This document shows, in pieces, positions 54,464 to 63,440 of a stretch of 64,000 nt of DNA. A program made the translations under genes and the position numbers. The stretch covers positions 1-64,000 of the IMG/VR virus record IMGVR_UViG_3300017963_000024. One strand, given 5' to 3'. Source of the stretch: a virus. The notes beneath the pieces were generated by a model. It was given only the letters and a program-made list of their open reading frames with translations. It made no database searches and was not told the origin of the DNA. Each line of letters starts with the position of its first letter. Position 1 is the stretch's first letter.

Positions 54464-55629
54464 TGAAGTTGGTCAAATTTTTGCTGACTCTTCTTCTGCT
54501 AGGCTCTCCAGCCTTCGGCCAGATTTGGCCCACTCCCCCTGCTGTAACTCCGACTCCTCAGACTGGTGGCCCTATCGCCGCTGATGTTGTCATGTTTGAG
54601 GGGACGTTCGAGGACACGCTTGAGGTTCTACACTTTTACGAGGGCGAATTCACTCCCGAGACTATCGAACCCACATGGGTTGGTGTATTTCCCTCCAAAG
54701 GTGGTGGCTTAGGCAACCTTACCCGTGCGCTTTATCAGTTGAACCTCTACGACATTGGAGCAGAACCGGGTGACACAATTCTTCAGTGCCTTGTAGGGCT
54801 GGTAACTGAGGAGGTTGGTGTAGGCTTCTCTGACGGCGAGGTTTACAAAACTACAGTTCCTTGGGAGCCTGTGCCGGGGCCTACATGGTGGACGGCTGCT
54901 GGGGATATAGTAAAGCTTTATGGTTTTTACGAAGATCCTGGCATTATAGAGGATGCGGGATTTGAAATGACGCCTCCTCTTCCTTTTGGTGCAACAGACC
55001 CCGGTTGGCCCACCTCAACGATTGGGGACTCGACCGTCATCTACCGCTCGCCTTATACGAACCTTCGGACGTGGGAAACTTCGGGAGGTGACTGGACTGT
55101 TACCGATGGAATTACTGGCATCGTTTGTGACACGGTCGATGAGTGGCTAATCCTTGATGTTCTGCCTTGGTGCAAGGACGCGGTTGAAGGTGGTGGAAAC
55201 GGGGTTGTGCAATTCATTTTCAAACGTGCCTCAGAGGATGTAACCGCAGGGGTGTGTGGCTACTCTGGAACAGACCACGCGGACGAGAGCCGCCATCCAG
55301 TCTTCGGCCTCAGTCTTCTTCGTGGTTCTGGTTTTGGACAGGTCGAAACGTGCTCGTCTGCTCCGTGCGCTTCTCCCCGAAAGCTTACAGGAGCAACTGT
55401 TGGACGAAAGACTATATCCATCAACAACGAAGAGGGAGCCTCAGTTTCGGTCTATTGCCGGATCAGCAGTGAATTTGCCGCCCCTCCCGTTGTGATCGAC
55501 AGCACAACGACTTCCGAAAACATTGTCTTCGATGATTGGTGCGAGGAAGTCTGGTACGAAGTAACGGCTACGTGCGATCCTTGCAATGTCACAGCTACTC
55601 TACGGATCGACAAAGGAGCTTGTTTGTAA
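54463..55629 (+). CDS. Exported beta-rich protein with paralogous C-terminal domain
   Basis: 388 residues. Signal peptide MKLVKFLLTLLLLGSPAFGQ, a Pro/Thr linker, then a beta-rich body. Residues about 295-388 repeat the Cys-rich domain of the protein at 53067: SSAPC, then KTISINNEEG, VYCRISSE, FDDWCEEV. No enzyme motif was seen. ATG 54463 overlaps the previous stop. A decoration, receptor-binding or host-surface role is possible. Confidence 0.6.
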   Translation: MKLVKFLLTLLLLGSPAFGQIWPTPPAVTPTPQTGGPIAADVVMFEGTFEDTLEVLHFYEGEFTPETIEPTWVGVFPSKGGGLGNLTRALYQLNLYDIGAEPGDTILQCLVGLVTEEVGVGFSDGEVYKTTVPWEPVPGPTWWTAAGDIVKLYGFYEDPGIIEDAGFEMTPPLPFGATDPGWPTSTIGDSTVIYRSPYTNLRTWETSGGDWTVTDGITGIVCDTVDEWLILDVLPWCKDAVEGGGNGVVQFIFKRASEDVTAGVCGYSGTDHADESRHPVFGLSLLRGSGFGQVETCSSAPCASPRKLTGATVGRKTISINNEEGASVSVYCRISSEFAAPPVVIDSTTTSENIVFDDWCEEVWYEVTATCDPCNVTATLRIDKGACL

Positions 55630-56207
55630 TGTCTAAGGGGGCTAAACCCAAAGTGAGTGCGGAAGTTCCCTCCGCTCATGGAGGGAAACGCCCCGGTGCT
55701 GGCCGACCAAGAGGCTCAAAGAACGCACCAAGGCCCACTGCTAGTTCACTTGCTAAGATGTCACGTCGGGAAGCTCGTGAAAAATTTAAGGAGCTTCTCG
55801 AACCAGTTGAGCGCGCCGCAGCAGTGAGGCTCACTCAAATCTTGCTAAAGGAAACAAAGGATCGACCAGACCTCGCGCTGGAAGCGTGTCGGTTGGTGTT
55901 TGAGTTCCGTCAGGGCAAACCGGCTCCGATGGAGTGGCTGGACGAGATGCCAGAAGGACTTGTGTCCGGGCAACAGCAACCTCAGATCGGACAACAAGCG
56001 AACATTGGCGTCCTGATGATCGGGGGAAACGAAGAGGAGTACAAAGAAGGTCTTCGTATGCTCCGAATGAAGATGAGGGGAACTGCCGAGCCTCAACAGG
56101 TTGACCTCTCCAAGATTCCTCCACCCCTTCCAGCCCCCGTGCAGTCCGACGTTGTGGACGTAACTCCTGAAGAGGAGTCAGAAGCGACGGGAACCGATGG
56201 CGACTAA
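55629..56207 (+). CDS. Probable terminase small subunit
   Basis: 192 residues. The N-terminal KRPGAGRPRGSKN motif is typical of small terminase proteins and AT-hooks; helices follow (SRREAREKFKELLEPVERAA), and the C-terminus is acidic and Pro-rich. It would recognise phage DNA and feed it to the large subunit encoded two genes on. Starts at a TAATG overlap. Confidence 0.72.
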   Translation: MSKGAKPKVSAEVPSAHGGKRPGAGRPRGSKNAPRPTASSLAKMSRREAREKFKELLEPVERAAAVRLTQILLKETKDRPDLALEACRLVFEFRQGKPAPMEWLDEMPEGLVSGQQQPQIGQQANIGVLMIGGNEEEYKEGLRMLRMKMRGTAEPQQVDLSKIPPPLPAPVQSDVVDVTPEEESEATGTDGD

Positions 56208-56484
56208 CGACGTTGATTTCAAGTTTACTTGGAAGATTCTCTCTTGGCCTGAACAGGAAGAAGGCTTTCTAACAAAGCTTTTTGATCCTGATCGCCTTGG
56301 ATTTCCTCTCGATCCTGACGAGAAGATTACTTCCGAGCGTATTAGAAGAGCCTTGGAATCTCCTCAATTCCGAGATGAGTTCAGACGGAACTTGAATGAG
56401 ATTGTGGAGGAAACGGCTAGAAAGATATTTCGAGAAGCTTTGGAAAAGGGTTTTACGGCCATTGAGCTAGAGCCAACACCATGA
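56197..56484 (+). CDS. Small hypothetical protein between terminase genes
   Basis: 95 residues. Aromatic start (FKFTWKILSWPEQEEGFL), helical end. Overlaps both terminase genes (11 and 4 bp). Could be a packaging accessory; no family was recognised. Confidence 0.55.
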   Translation: MATNDVDFKFTWKILSWPEQEEGFLTKLFDPDRLGFPLDPDEKITSERIRRALESPQFRDEFRRNLNEIVEETARKIFREALEKGFTAIELEPTP

Positions 56485-58925
56485 GTGAAGTAGCCTTTGA
56501 TCCGCTTTCGGTAATCGACGACAGCACTCCTTGTGCTTTTAGTCGGTTTCCTCAGACGGACGACGAACTTTGGGAGTTCGTGGCAACGGTTTGGGGCGTT
56601 GAGATCCCAAGGAAAAAGATTTGCCCCCAGCACTGTGCTCCGTTCGATGCTTTTGCCGATGCCTTCTTCTGTAAAGCGGAAAACGCGATCTGGCTCGCAA
56701 GCCGTGGGTTGGGTGGCAAGAGTTTCCTTCTTGCTACGCTGGGCCTCACTGAAGCAGTTTGTCTTGGGGCGACGGCAACGGTCCTTGGTGGATCAGGCGC
56801 ACAATCACAAAACGTTCACAGGTATATGCAAGATATGTGGAGTTACCCTGCCGCGCCACGTCAATTGCTTGCGGAGGACCCCACGAAAATGAGGACCGTT
56901 CTTAAGAACGGTGCCTATGTTCAAGCTTTGCTGGCTTCATCCACCAGTGTTCGTGGCCCTCACCCTGTAAGGCTTCGGTGCGACGAGTGCCTCACTGGAG
57001 ATTCACTCGTTCTAATGGCTGATGGTTCTAAGAAACGTTTGGACAGGGTAGAACCCTCAGACAAGGTGGTTACTTTCTATAGGGGTTGTTTATGTGAGGG
57101 TGTTGTGTTAGCCTCTGAGTATAAGGGTGTCAGAGAGACACTAAAGCTTAGAACGGAGGCTGGTAATGAAATCGTCTGCACAAAAGAACATCCGGTCCTC
57201 GGAGAAAGTGGTTGGCGAGAAGCGTCTACCTTTGCAGCGGGGGATTACATCTGGCTATCCGATAACTCTGCCGACGTACTCCCACCGGGACGTGAAGAAG
57301 TGTCTCGACTGTGGGAAAGCTTTGAAGCACAAGATGGCTCGGCTGGTGACGGGGTACTGCAAAGAGTGTCTAACGGAGAAGGTCAAGAAACCGAAGTTCT
57401 GCGAAGAATGCGGGACTCAGGTTGGAAGCCAATCGAAGCTTTGTCGGCCCTGTTGCTTCAAACGAAGGAAGAAGTCAAAAGCTTTTTGCAAGGATTGTGG
57501 AACCGAATTGCGTTTAGCTTCTACGAAGCGTTGTCGCCCCTGCCACCTCAAGTTCATGTCCTCGGAACGCATGGTTTCGAGGATGTCGGCTTCCAGAGCT
57601 ACGGCTATGAAAAACAGGGAGGAGAGATCGAGAGCCGAAACACAGGCGGCGGAGCTTCTTCGACTGTTCAAGATAAACTTTCGAGAGCAAGTTCCAGCCT
57701 CCCGTTATATTCTGGACTTCGTTCTGGACGACTACAAGGTTGTGATCGAGGTACACGGGGCGTATTGGCACGACAGGCCCGCTGCGAAGAAAAGGGATCA
57801 AGCAAAAAAGAAAGCTTTGGAGAAGAGGGGTTGGCAGGTTCTTTTCTGGCGAACCGAAAAGCTCCACCTGTGGTGGCTCGATCTCGTGTCGCCTCCATTC
57901 AACAAGCTGGGAGAAGTGGAGTCTATGATATAAGAGTTTCTCCTGGCAAGAGCTTCGTCGCTAACGGTATCATTGTTCATAACTGTGACGAGATGAAGCT
58001 CGACATTCTCGATGCGGCTCTAGGCCAGCCGATGTCGAAGGACGGAATTCCCGCTCAAACAGTAATGTCCTCGACGCACCACTATCCTGACGGTACGGTC
58101 ACAGAGCTTCTGAATCGAGCCAAAGAACGTGGGATGCCCGTCTATAACTGGTGCTACCGGGAAAGTATGGCCGGGGGCTGGCTTTCCCCTGCCGATGTGG
58201 AAGCCGCCCGTGCTCGTGTTCCACTGGCAATGTGGGATGTTGAGTTTGAGCTTCAGGAGCCGAGTCCTGAAGGACGCGCCATCCAGCCACAAGCTGTAGA
58301 GTGGACTTTCGATCAAAGCTTGGGATACTTTGAAGGCCAAGCGAATGAAAAGATCGTGCTTGAACCCCCACAGGAGGGGGCTAAGTACGTGACCGGGGCA
58401 GATTGGGCGAAGGAGAGTGACTGGACAGTCATCATTACGTTCCGAATTGACGTTACTCCTTGGAAGCTTGTCATGTTCGAGCGGCTTGGCCGACGCCCTT
58501 GGCCGGAAATGGTTGAAAAATTCAATGACAGGCTTACTCGCTACCGAGGTGTCGGCGTCCACGATGCAACAGGGCTGGGAAATGTTGTGGATGACTTCGT
58601 GACCAACAGAGCCGCCAGAGGGGAAGTTTTGGTGGGAAAGAATAGGGCTGAAATTTTCTCTGAATACGTTGCAGCACTGGAAAACCGTGAAGTGGTTGCA
58701 CCGAGAATTGACTTCATGTATGCAGAGCACAAGTATTGCACGGTGGATGATTTGTGGGGGAGTGGGCACCCGCCTGATTCCTTTGTTGCTGGTGCGCTGG
58801 CATGGCGAGGCAAACGTTTCAGCCAGTCTACGGGAACCGTAAGGTCCATTGTGTCCCACCCGAAGTGGAAAGAGCGGTCGGACGAGAGGATCGCACGTCG
58901 GCTTGAACCTTGGAAGTTCGACTAG
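56481..58925 (+). CDS. Terminase large subunit interrupted by an intein
   Basis: 814-residue precursor. Walker A-like SRGLGGKSF near residue 75. The Walker B Asp-Glu region is split: the host sequence RLRCDE is followed by an intein (residues 170-501) and resumes CDEMKLDIL. After splicing (about 482 residues) the ATPase is continuous, and the nuclease half carries GADWAKESDWTVII and VHDATGLGNVVDDF with metal-binding Asp residues. It packages DNA at the portal. Another gene is nested in a different frame within the intein. Confidence 0.87.
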   Translation: MSEVAFDPLSVIDDSTPCAFSRFPQTDDELWEFVATVWGVEIPRKKICPQHCAPFDAFADAFFCKAENAIWLASRGLGGKSFLLATLGLTEAVCLGATATVLGGSGAQSQNVHRYMQDMWSYPAAPRQLLAEDPTKMRTVLKNGAYVQALLASSTSVRGPHPVRLRCDECLTGDSLVLMADGSKKRLDRVEPSDKVVTFYRGCLCEGVVLASEYKGVRETLKLRTEAGNEIVCTKEHPVLGESGWREASTFAAGDYIWLSDNSADVLPPGREEVSRLWESFEAQDGSAGDGVLQRVSNGEGQETEVLRRMRDSGWKPIEALSALLLQTKEEVKSFLQGLWNRIAFSFYEALSPLPPQVHVLGTHGFEDVGFQSYGYEKQGGEIESRNTGGGASSTVQDKLSRASSSLPLYSGLRSGRLQGCDRGTRGVLARQARCEEKGSSKKESFGEEGLAGSFLANRKAPPVVARSRVASIQQAGRSGVYDIRVSPGKSFVANGIIVHNCDEMKLDILDAALGQPMSKDGIPAQTVMSSTHHYPDGTVTELLNRAKERGMPVYNWCYRESMAGGWLSPADVEAARARVPLAMWDVEFELQEPSPEGRAIQPQAVEWTFDQSLGYFEGQANEKIVLEPPQEGAKYVTGADWAKESDWTVIITFRIDVTPWKLVMFERLGRRPWPEMVEKFNDRLTRYRGVGVHDATGLGNVVDDFVTNRAARGEVLVGKNRAEIFSEYVAALENREVVAPRIDFMYAEHKYCTVDDLWGSGHPPDSFVAGALAWRGKRFSQSTGTVRSIVSHPKWKERSDERIARRLEPWKFD
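56988..57983 (+). mobile_element. Intein in the terminase ATPase site, 332 residues
   Basis: Block A starts at Cys170, CLTGDSLVLMADG. Block B is GNEIVCTKEHPVL with Thr-X-X-His. Block F/G is SGVYDIRVSPGKSF, ending ANGIIVHN before Cys+1. Both splice junctions are complete, so it should be a self-splicing standard intein. The middle (about residues 100-300 of the intein) shows no LAGLIDADG or HNH motif in this frame; instead the same DNA encodes a nuclease in another frame (57166-57933). Confidence 0.88.
57166..57933 (+). CDS. EDxHD/Vsr-like homing endonuclease nested out of frame in the intein
   Basis: 255 residues in the +1 frame relative to the terminase. ATG 57166 follows GGAGG with 6-bp spacing. 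Three Cys4 zinc ribbons: CLDCG to CKEC, CEECG to CRPC, and CKDCG to CRPC. A Vsr-like nuclease domain follows with RYILDFVLDDYKVVIEVHGA and YWHD, matching the Glu-Asp-X-His-Asp family described from split inteins. It would cut intein-free terminase genes and drive spread. The terminase frame is open across all 256 codons. Confidence 0.82.
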   Translation: MKSSAQKNIRSSEKVVGEKRLPLQRGITSGYPITLPTYSHRDVKKCLDCGKALKHKMARLVTGYCKECLTEKVKKPKFCEECGTQVGSQSKLCRPCCFKRRKKSKAFCKDCGTELRLASTKRCRPCHLKFMSSERMVSRMSASRATAMKNREERSRAETQAAELLRLFKINFREQVPASRYILDFVLDDYKVVIEVHGAYWHDRPAAKKRDQAKKKALEKRGWQVLFWRTEKLHLWWLDLVSPPFNKLGEVESMI

Positions 58926-58933
58926 GAGTGGTC

Positions 58934-60499
58934 ATGTCCCGAAGCAAAAAGCGAATAATGAAGACCGGGGGAGCCGTTCAGGTTTCCAAATCAACGGTCG
59001 TCAAAGAAGATCAAGAACCACTCCTGCCGACGATGTTCGTGAGGGTCATTAAGGCGGCAAAGCCAGTGACTTCTACTCCTCCAAGTCAGCAGATTACAAA
59101 CGATGACTTCAGTTCGTACTACGAAGGCGAGGTTGTCGTCCAACCTTATGTAGACCCTTCTGCGCTTCTAAACCTCGCTCAAGAGAATCCTGTTCATTGT
59201 GCTTGCATCACTGCTGTTGCGGCTGATGCTACTGGCCGGGGTTGGAAATTGGAGTGGTCTGGTCAGCCTGATCTTAGGATCGAGCAGAAGGATGTGAAGC
59301 AAGCACAGCAAGAACTTTGGCAAAAGCTTGAAGACATTACACCAAATCTCACGTTTTCCGAACTCCTTCGTCAGGCAGTTTGGGAGCTTCGGGCAATTGG
59401 GTGGGCCGCTTGGGAGGTCGCTCGTGACAGCAGTGGCGAAATTGGTGCTCTCTACCCAATTCCCGCCCACACCGTTCGAGTTTTGAAGGACAAGACTGGT
59501 TACATCCAGATTCGAGGTGGCAAAGCTCGATATTTCCGAAACTTTGGTCAGGAGGGCGCGCTTCCAGAAGGTGTGGAGTTCGTGAATGTGGATACAGGCG
59601 ATGCTTCCCGAGCCAATGAACTTCTTTTCTTCCAATCTTACCATCCACGAACTCCTTTCTATGGACTTCCCGATTGGGTTTCCGCCGTTTCGTCGATGGC
59701 TGAGATGACTCAGATTCGAGAGTTCAATATGTCGTTCTTCTCAAGTGGAGGGATGGCAGACAGAATCATCACTGTAAAAGCCGATAACGAGGCAGTTGCC
59801 GATGCGCTTGGTAAAAAGATCGAGGAGCAAGTCCAAGCTGCTAAAGGTCTAGCTCACGTTTCCATAGTAATCAGTGGAACGACTGATGTTGAAGTTCGTG
59901 TGGAATCAATGAGCCGAACCGAGGGCGATAGGGATGGTCAGTTCAGAACTCGGCGGGATGACCTCGTAAAAGAAATTCTCATGGCCCACAGTGTTCCTCC
60001 ATACAGAATCGGCTTTGCCGAGCTAGGAACTCTTGGAGGATCAGCAGCCCGTGAAATGCTTCGAGCCTACCGCTTTGGGGCAATCGAGCCTGTCCAGACA
60101 ATCATCGAAGACCGACTAACTCAAACTTTGTTCGGTCAACAAGGCTTGCAGATTCCATCAAGCATGAGATGGGTTCTGCAAGACGTTGATTTTGAGTTGG
60201 TTGATTTGAATCTTCTCATCGCTACCCGAGGAGTTCAAAATGGTTTTGCCACTCCCTCACAAGCTGGACAGTTGATGGGATTCGAGCCAACTGACGATCC
60301 AGCGGCAAACCGTCTCTATATGGATGGTGTTCCTATCACTGGAGATGTTCGTGAAGGCCAACCATCTGGATTATCTACAGAGCAACCAAGCGGATTGCCA
60401 GAAGGAATGGCTCCGACCGCCCCGACACCGATGGAGACTCCAGCACCACAGAGCGGGGGCAATGGTCGAGGAGGAACGATTGAGGTTGCTTCCGCGTGA
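58934..60499 (+). CDS. Portal protein
   Basis: 521 residues behind TAGGAGTGG. Typical portal-family passages: NPVHCACITAVAADATGRGW, AIGWAAWEVARDSSGEI, YHPRTPFYGLPDW, and a C-terminal Pro/Gly/Gln-rich tail. The portal ring is the entry for DNA and the connector to the tail. PBSX/SPP1-like family by pattern. Placed directly after the large terminase. Confidence 0.85.
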   Translation: MSRSKKRIMKTGGAVQVSKSTVVKEDQEPLLPTMFVRVIKAAKPVTSTPPSQQITNDDFSSYYEGEVVVQPYVDPSALLNLAQENPVHCACITAVAADATGRGWKLEWSGQPDLRIEQKDVKQAQQELWQKLEDITPNLTFSELLRQAVWELRAIGWAAWEVARDSSGEIGALYPIPAHTVRVLKDKTGYIQIRGGKARYFRNFGQEGALPEGVEFVNVDTGDASRANELLFFQSYHPRTPFYGLPDWVSAVSSMAEMTQIREFNMSFFSSGGMADRIITVKADNEAVADALGKKIEEQVQAAKGLAHVSIVISGTTDVEVRVESMSRTEGDRDGQFRTRRDDLVKEILMAHSVPPYRIGFAELGTLGGSAAREMLRAYRFGAIEPVQTIIEDRLTQTLFGQQGLQIPSSMRWVLQDVDFELVDLNLLIATRGVQNGFATPSQAGQLMGFEPTDDPAANRLYMDGVPITGDVREGQPSGLSTEQPSGLPEGMAPTAPTPMETPAPQSGGNGRGGTIEVASA

Positions 60500-60510
60500 G
60501 AGGTGAGATC

Positions 60511-62454
60511 ATGGCAGCAATGAAAACGGAAAGGGGCATGAAGTTCCCCTCCAAAGCCTACGCATACGTTCCAGATGCGTCCAAACCTTCAACATGGAAA
60601 CTTCGTCTCTGGTCAACCCCGACCAGTGGAGTGACGGCCCAACAGGTAGGAGCCGCAATCGCAGCAGTGGGTCCCAAAGGCTTCCGTGGGAAACGAGTTC
60701 AGATTCCGAGTTCCGCGATGGGTTCCGTGAAGCAAAAGATCAGGGGGGCTTTCAAAAAGTTGCACCCCGGTCGAATGCTCCCGGCAGCCCTCAAGAAAAG
60801 CTTTGAGGCCATCGAAAAAGCCGTTGAGCGGCTGGAGAAATCGGACAACGTCCTGAAAGCTTGTGGGGCCTGTATGTTTCCGACTCTCCCCGATGATCCT
60901 CTCTGCCAGTGGTGCGGAAGTCCTCTCGCAGAAACAGCCGAGGAGCTTATGAAAGAAGAAGTAAAGAAGGTCACTGGAGGAATCGAAGAGACGGATCGCA
61001 GCTACCGCGTTCGTGTGACGGCCCCGAAGGGCTTTCTCAAAGGAACCATGCGTCACAAGGAAATGACAGGTGGTGTTACAGGCTTGTTCGGAAAAAAGTC
61101 AGCTTCCGGCAAAATGATTCTGCGGACTCTAATCTTCGACAAGTCGGCGTTCAAGGACACCAGAGCTGTCCGGGCGTGGATGACCCGCAACAAGGTCAAG
61201 AAAACCGAGGATGGGTACGAGCAGCCGACCTTCCCTCTCTGGCTGGAAGACGACAAGGAGTTCGTTCTTGTAAAAGCTTTGATCGACTCCGATCAGGTTG
61301 CCGAGTACAGCTATATGCAGATCAACCGAAAGGATGGGGTCCGAATCTCGCTGGAGCACAACGGAACCGAGTGGTATGTCTCCAGCCTTGGATTCAGCCG
61401 TGATCCCTACCCAACGATGGAGCAAGCCGAAGCGTGGATCAACGAGACGCGCTCGACGGTAGAAGCCTCGAAGAACAAGTGGTCGGAGGGTGCCGTTCTT
61501 CCTCTGGATGGTGGCCCACAAAAATTTGTCATTCACGCTTCATTTGATGGCTTGTCGCAGAAGGAATCCACAGAATCCTTCCCGATTCTCAAGGAGAAGT
61601 TTCAGCCTGTGTTTGATGTACGATTCGGAACCTCACGGGATCGCAGTGGGTTCTTCGGCTGGCGCACAGACACAGATCTCTCCAAAGCTTGCCCGATCCT
61701 GAAACGGGCACCGGGTCCCGCGTTCTGGCTAGACACCGACAACGTGGCCCCTAAAGTCATCAAGACAGCCGGAGCCTACCCTCCCGTCTCGACATATCGT
61801 GAGACATTCGTGATGGACTATGGAGAGTGGCGGCTGCGGCACGCAACTCCCACCAATCTTTCGATTTCCATCGAAAGTGCTCTCAAGAAGTTTTCCGGTG
61901 ACGTTGAATTGGTCTATGACGAAGACATTGGCTGGTTGTGGTTGCCCGCTGCCAAAGCTTCTGACCCCGGTGATCGAATTACTTGGGCCAAGAAGGAACT
62001 GGAGTGGGTGATCGTTCCAGATGGTGCCACACACACGAAGATTGACGTGGATGCCTCCGCGACAAAGCTTCGTCAGTACAACGTTATCAAGTCCACCGGG
62101 GAACGTCGATTCACTCTCGGAGTAGCTTATCCGGTTGCTGAACTCGATGCTCACAAGGACTACATGACCAAGGAGCGACTGGAAGAAGCTGCTTGGCTCT
62201 ACATGGCGAAGTGTCAGGACATCGGCTTGTACCACAAGGATGGAACAAGTGGTTCCGGTCAAGTGGTGGAGTCCTACATCTATCGGGGTCCTGATTGGGA
62301 AGTTGGAGATCAGATCATCAAGTCTGGTGACTGGCTTCTCGGTGTGCTCTGGAGCGAGGAAGCTTGGGAAGTTGTGAAAAGTGGAAAAGTGAAGGGTTAC
62401 AGCTTCCAAGGGCTTGCCAAGAGGGTAATTCGAGAACTCAAGAATGCCGCCTAA
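60511..62454 (+). CDS. Large protein with C-terminal XkdF-like prohead protease
   Basis: 647 residues. Residues about 115-145 hold a zinc ribbon (CGACMFPTL with CQWCG). Residues about 150-520 contain two DUF-like strand-rich modules of unknown role. Residues about 525-645 match XkdF/S78-like putative serine proteases: FTLGVAYPVAELDAHKDYMT, LYHKDG (His) and QVVESYIYRGPDW (Ser). It would mature the scaffold and capsid. Most XkdF-like proteins are much shorter; the long N-terminal part is unusual. ATG 60511 follows GAGGTGA. Confidence 0.75.
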   Translation: MAAMKTERGMKFPSKAYAYVPDASKPSTWKLRLWSTPTSGVTAQQVGAAIAAVGPKGFRGKRVQIPSSAMGSVKQKIRGAFKKLHPGRMLPAALKKSFEAIEKAVERLEKSDNVLKACGACMFPTLPDDPLCQWCGSPLAETAEELMKEEVKKVTGGIEETDRSYRVRVTAPKGFLKGTMRHKEMTGGVTGLFGKKSASGKMILRTLIFDKSAFKDTRAVRAWMTRNKVKKTEDGYEQPTFPLWLEDDKEFVLVKALIDSDQVAEYSYMQINRKDGVRISLEHNGTEWYVSSLGFSRDPYPTMEQAEAWINETRSTVEASKNKWSEGAVLPLDGGPQKFVIHASFDGLSQKESTESFPILKEKFQPVFDVRFGTSRDRSGFFGWRTDTDLSKACPILKRAPGPAFWLDTDNVAPKVIKTAGAYPPVSTYRETFVMDYGEWRLRHATPTNLSISIESALKKFSGDVELVYDEDIGWLWLPAAKASDPGDRITWAKKELEWVIVPDGATHTKIDVDASATKLRQYNVIKSTGERRFTLGVAYPVAELDAHKDYMTKERLEEAAWLYMAKCQDIGLYHKDGTSGSGQVVESYIYRGPDWEVGDQIIKSGDWLLGVLWSEEAWEVVKSGKVKGYSFQGLAKRVIRELKNAA

Positions 62455-62794
62455 GATGGCTGAAGAAATTACAGAGAGTGCTGCCCTCAGTAAGTTGAGG
62501 GAGGTCAAAGACATCAACCGTCTGTTTGTTGACGTGCGCTGCCGCAAGTGCCGCAAGCTTTTCTTCAAATGGTTACCCGTGCAGCAGATCATGTTTGAGG
62601 TCAAGTGCAGTCGGTGTGGGCACATCGAAACTCGGAATATGTGCGGCATATTGACGCCGGACTTTTTTCCAGAAAGGGGTTGCAAAAAACAAAACAGCGG
62701 ATTAAAAGTTGGGACCGATGAGGAAGAAACTGAAGTGTCTGAGCACCCTTCAAGAGTGCCATCGAATGAAGCCATTCAAACTTTTGGAGGGTGA
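62444..62794 (+). CDS. Com-like zinc-finger protein
   Basis: 116 residues. RCRKCRKLFFKWLPVQQ and EVKCSRCGHIETRN with four Cys resemble the Mu Com translational regulator family. Com unfolds the mom mRNA in Mu; here no mom-like gene is adjacent. It may regulate a late gene. The start could also be ATG 62456. Confidence 0.65.
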   Translation: MPPKMAEEITESAALSKLREVKDINRLFVDVRCRKCRKLFFKWLPVQQIMFEVKCSRCGHIETRNMCGILTPDFFPERGCKKQNSGLKVGTDEEETEVSEHPSRVPSNEAIQTFGG

Positions 62795-62797
62795 ACC

Positions 62798-63400
62798 ATG
62801 AGTCTGTTCAGCTTTACCGTTGCAGACAAGCCGGAGACGGAACTCGAAAAGCTCCAAGTCGCCCGCGTGGATGCTGTCGAGGACCCGGCAACAGGCCGAT
62901 CTTTCATCATTACGAAATCGGAAGACACGGCTGAACTGCGGGCGAATATCGAGAAGCTTGCGAAGAAGACCGACGAGGTACTTCGCAAGATTCACAAGTC
63001 GAGTCCAAAGCTTTCGGACGAGGCAGTTGTGACTTCTCTCAACGAACTTTCAACGCTACTCGGTACGGAGAAAGACGTGAAGTTCGAGTACGCGAAGAAG
63101 GAAGAGGGTGATAAGCCCTCCGATGCTCCGGCAACGGAGGCCACGAAACCCGAAGACGACAAGGACAAGGTGGAGACACCGGAAACTCCGGCAACAGAAG
63201 CCGCCAAGTCCGCTCCCACTGTGGAGGAGATCGCCGATGCCGTCATCAAGAAGCTCGAAACAAAGCTTCAGAAGGACGACGGCAAGGAGAAGAGCAAGCC
63301 AGCTTCCCAGCAAGTTCAGGCGGGCGACGATGTGAAGAAGTCGAAGAAGCCCGATTTGGGAGAGGGCCTGTTCGAGAGTGTCGTCTTCTCGCAAGAGTAG
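62798..63400 (+). CDS. Scaffold-like protein of the head module
   Basis: 200 residues. Start MSLFSFTVADKPETELEKLQ with VARVDAVEDPATGRSFII, a passage seen in scaffold or protease-linked proteins; the rest is Lys/Glu/Pro/Ala-rich and mostly helical. It sits between protease and capsid. Scaffold proteins guide capsid assembly and are then cleaved or lost. Confidence 0.6.
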   Translation: MSLFSFTVADKPETELEKLQVARVDAVEDPATGRSFIITKSEDTAELRANIEKLAKKTDEVLRKIHKSSPKLSDEAVVTSLNELSTLLGTEKDVKFEYAKKEEGDKPSDAPATEATKPEDDKDKVETPETPATEAAKSAPTVEEIADAVIKKLETKLQKDDGKEKSKPASQQVQAGDDVKKSKKPDLGEGLFESVVFSQE

Positions 63401-63440
63401 ACGGACAACCTCAAATCTTTTCTGAGTGAGGAGAAGAAAC

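Noticed and set aside
57417-57867. Leftward frames within the intein
   Set aside because: No start signals and no motifs; the two rightward frames explain the region.
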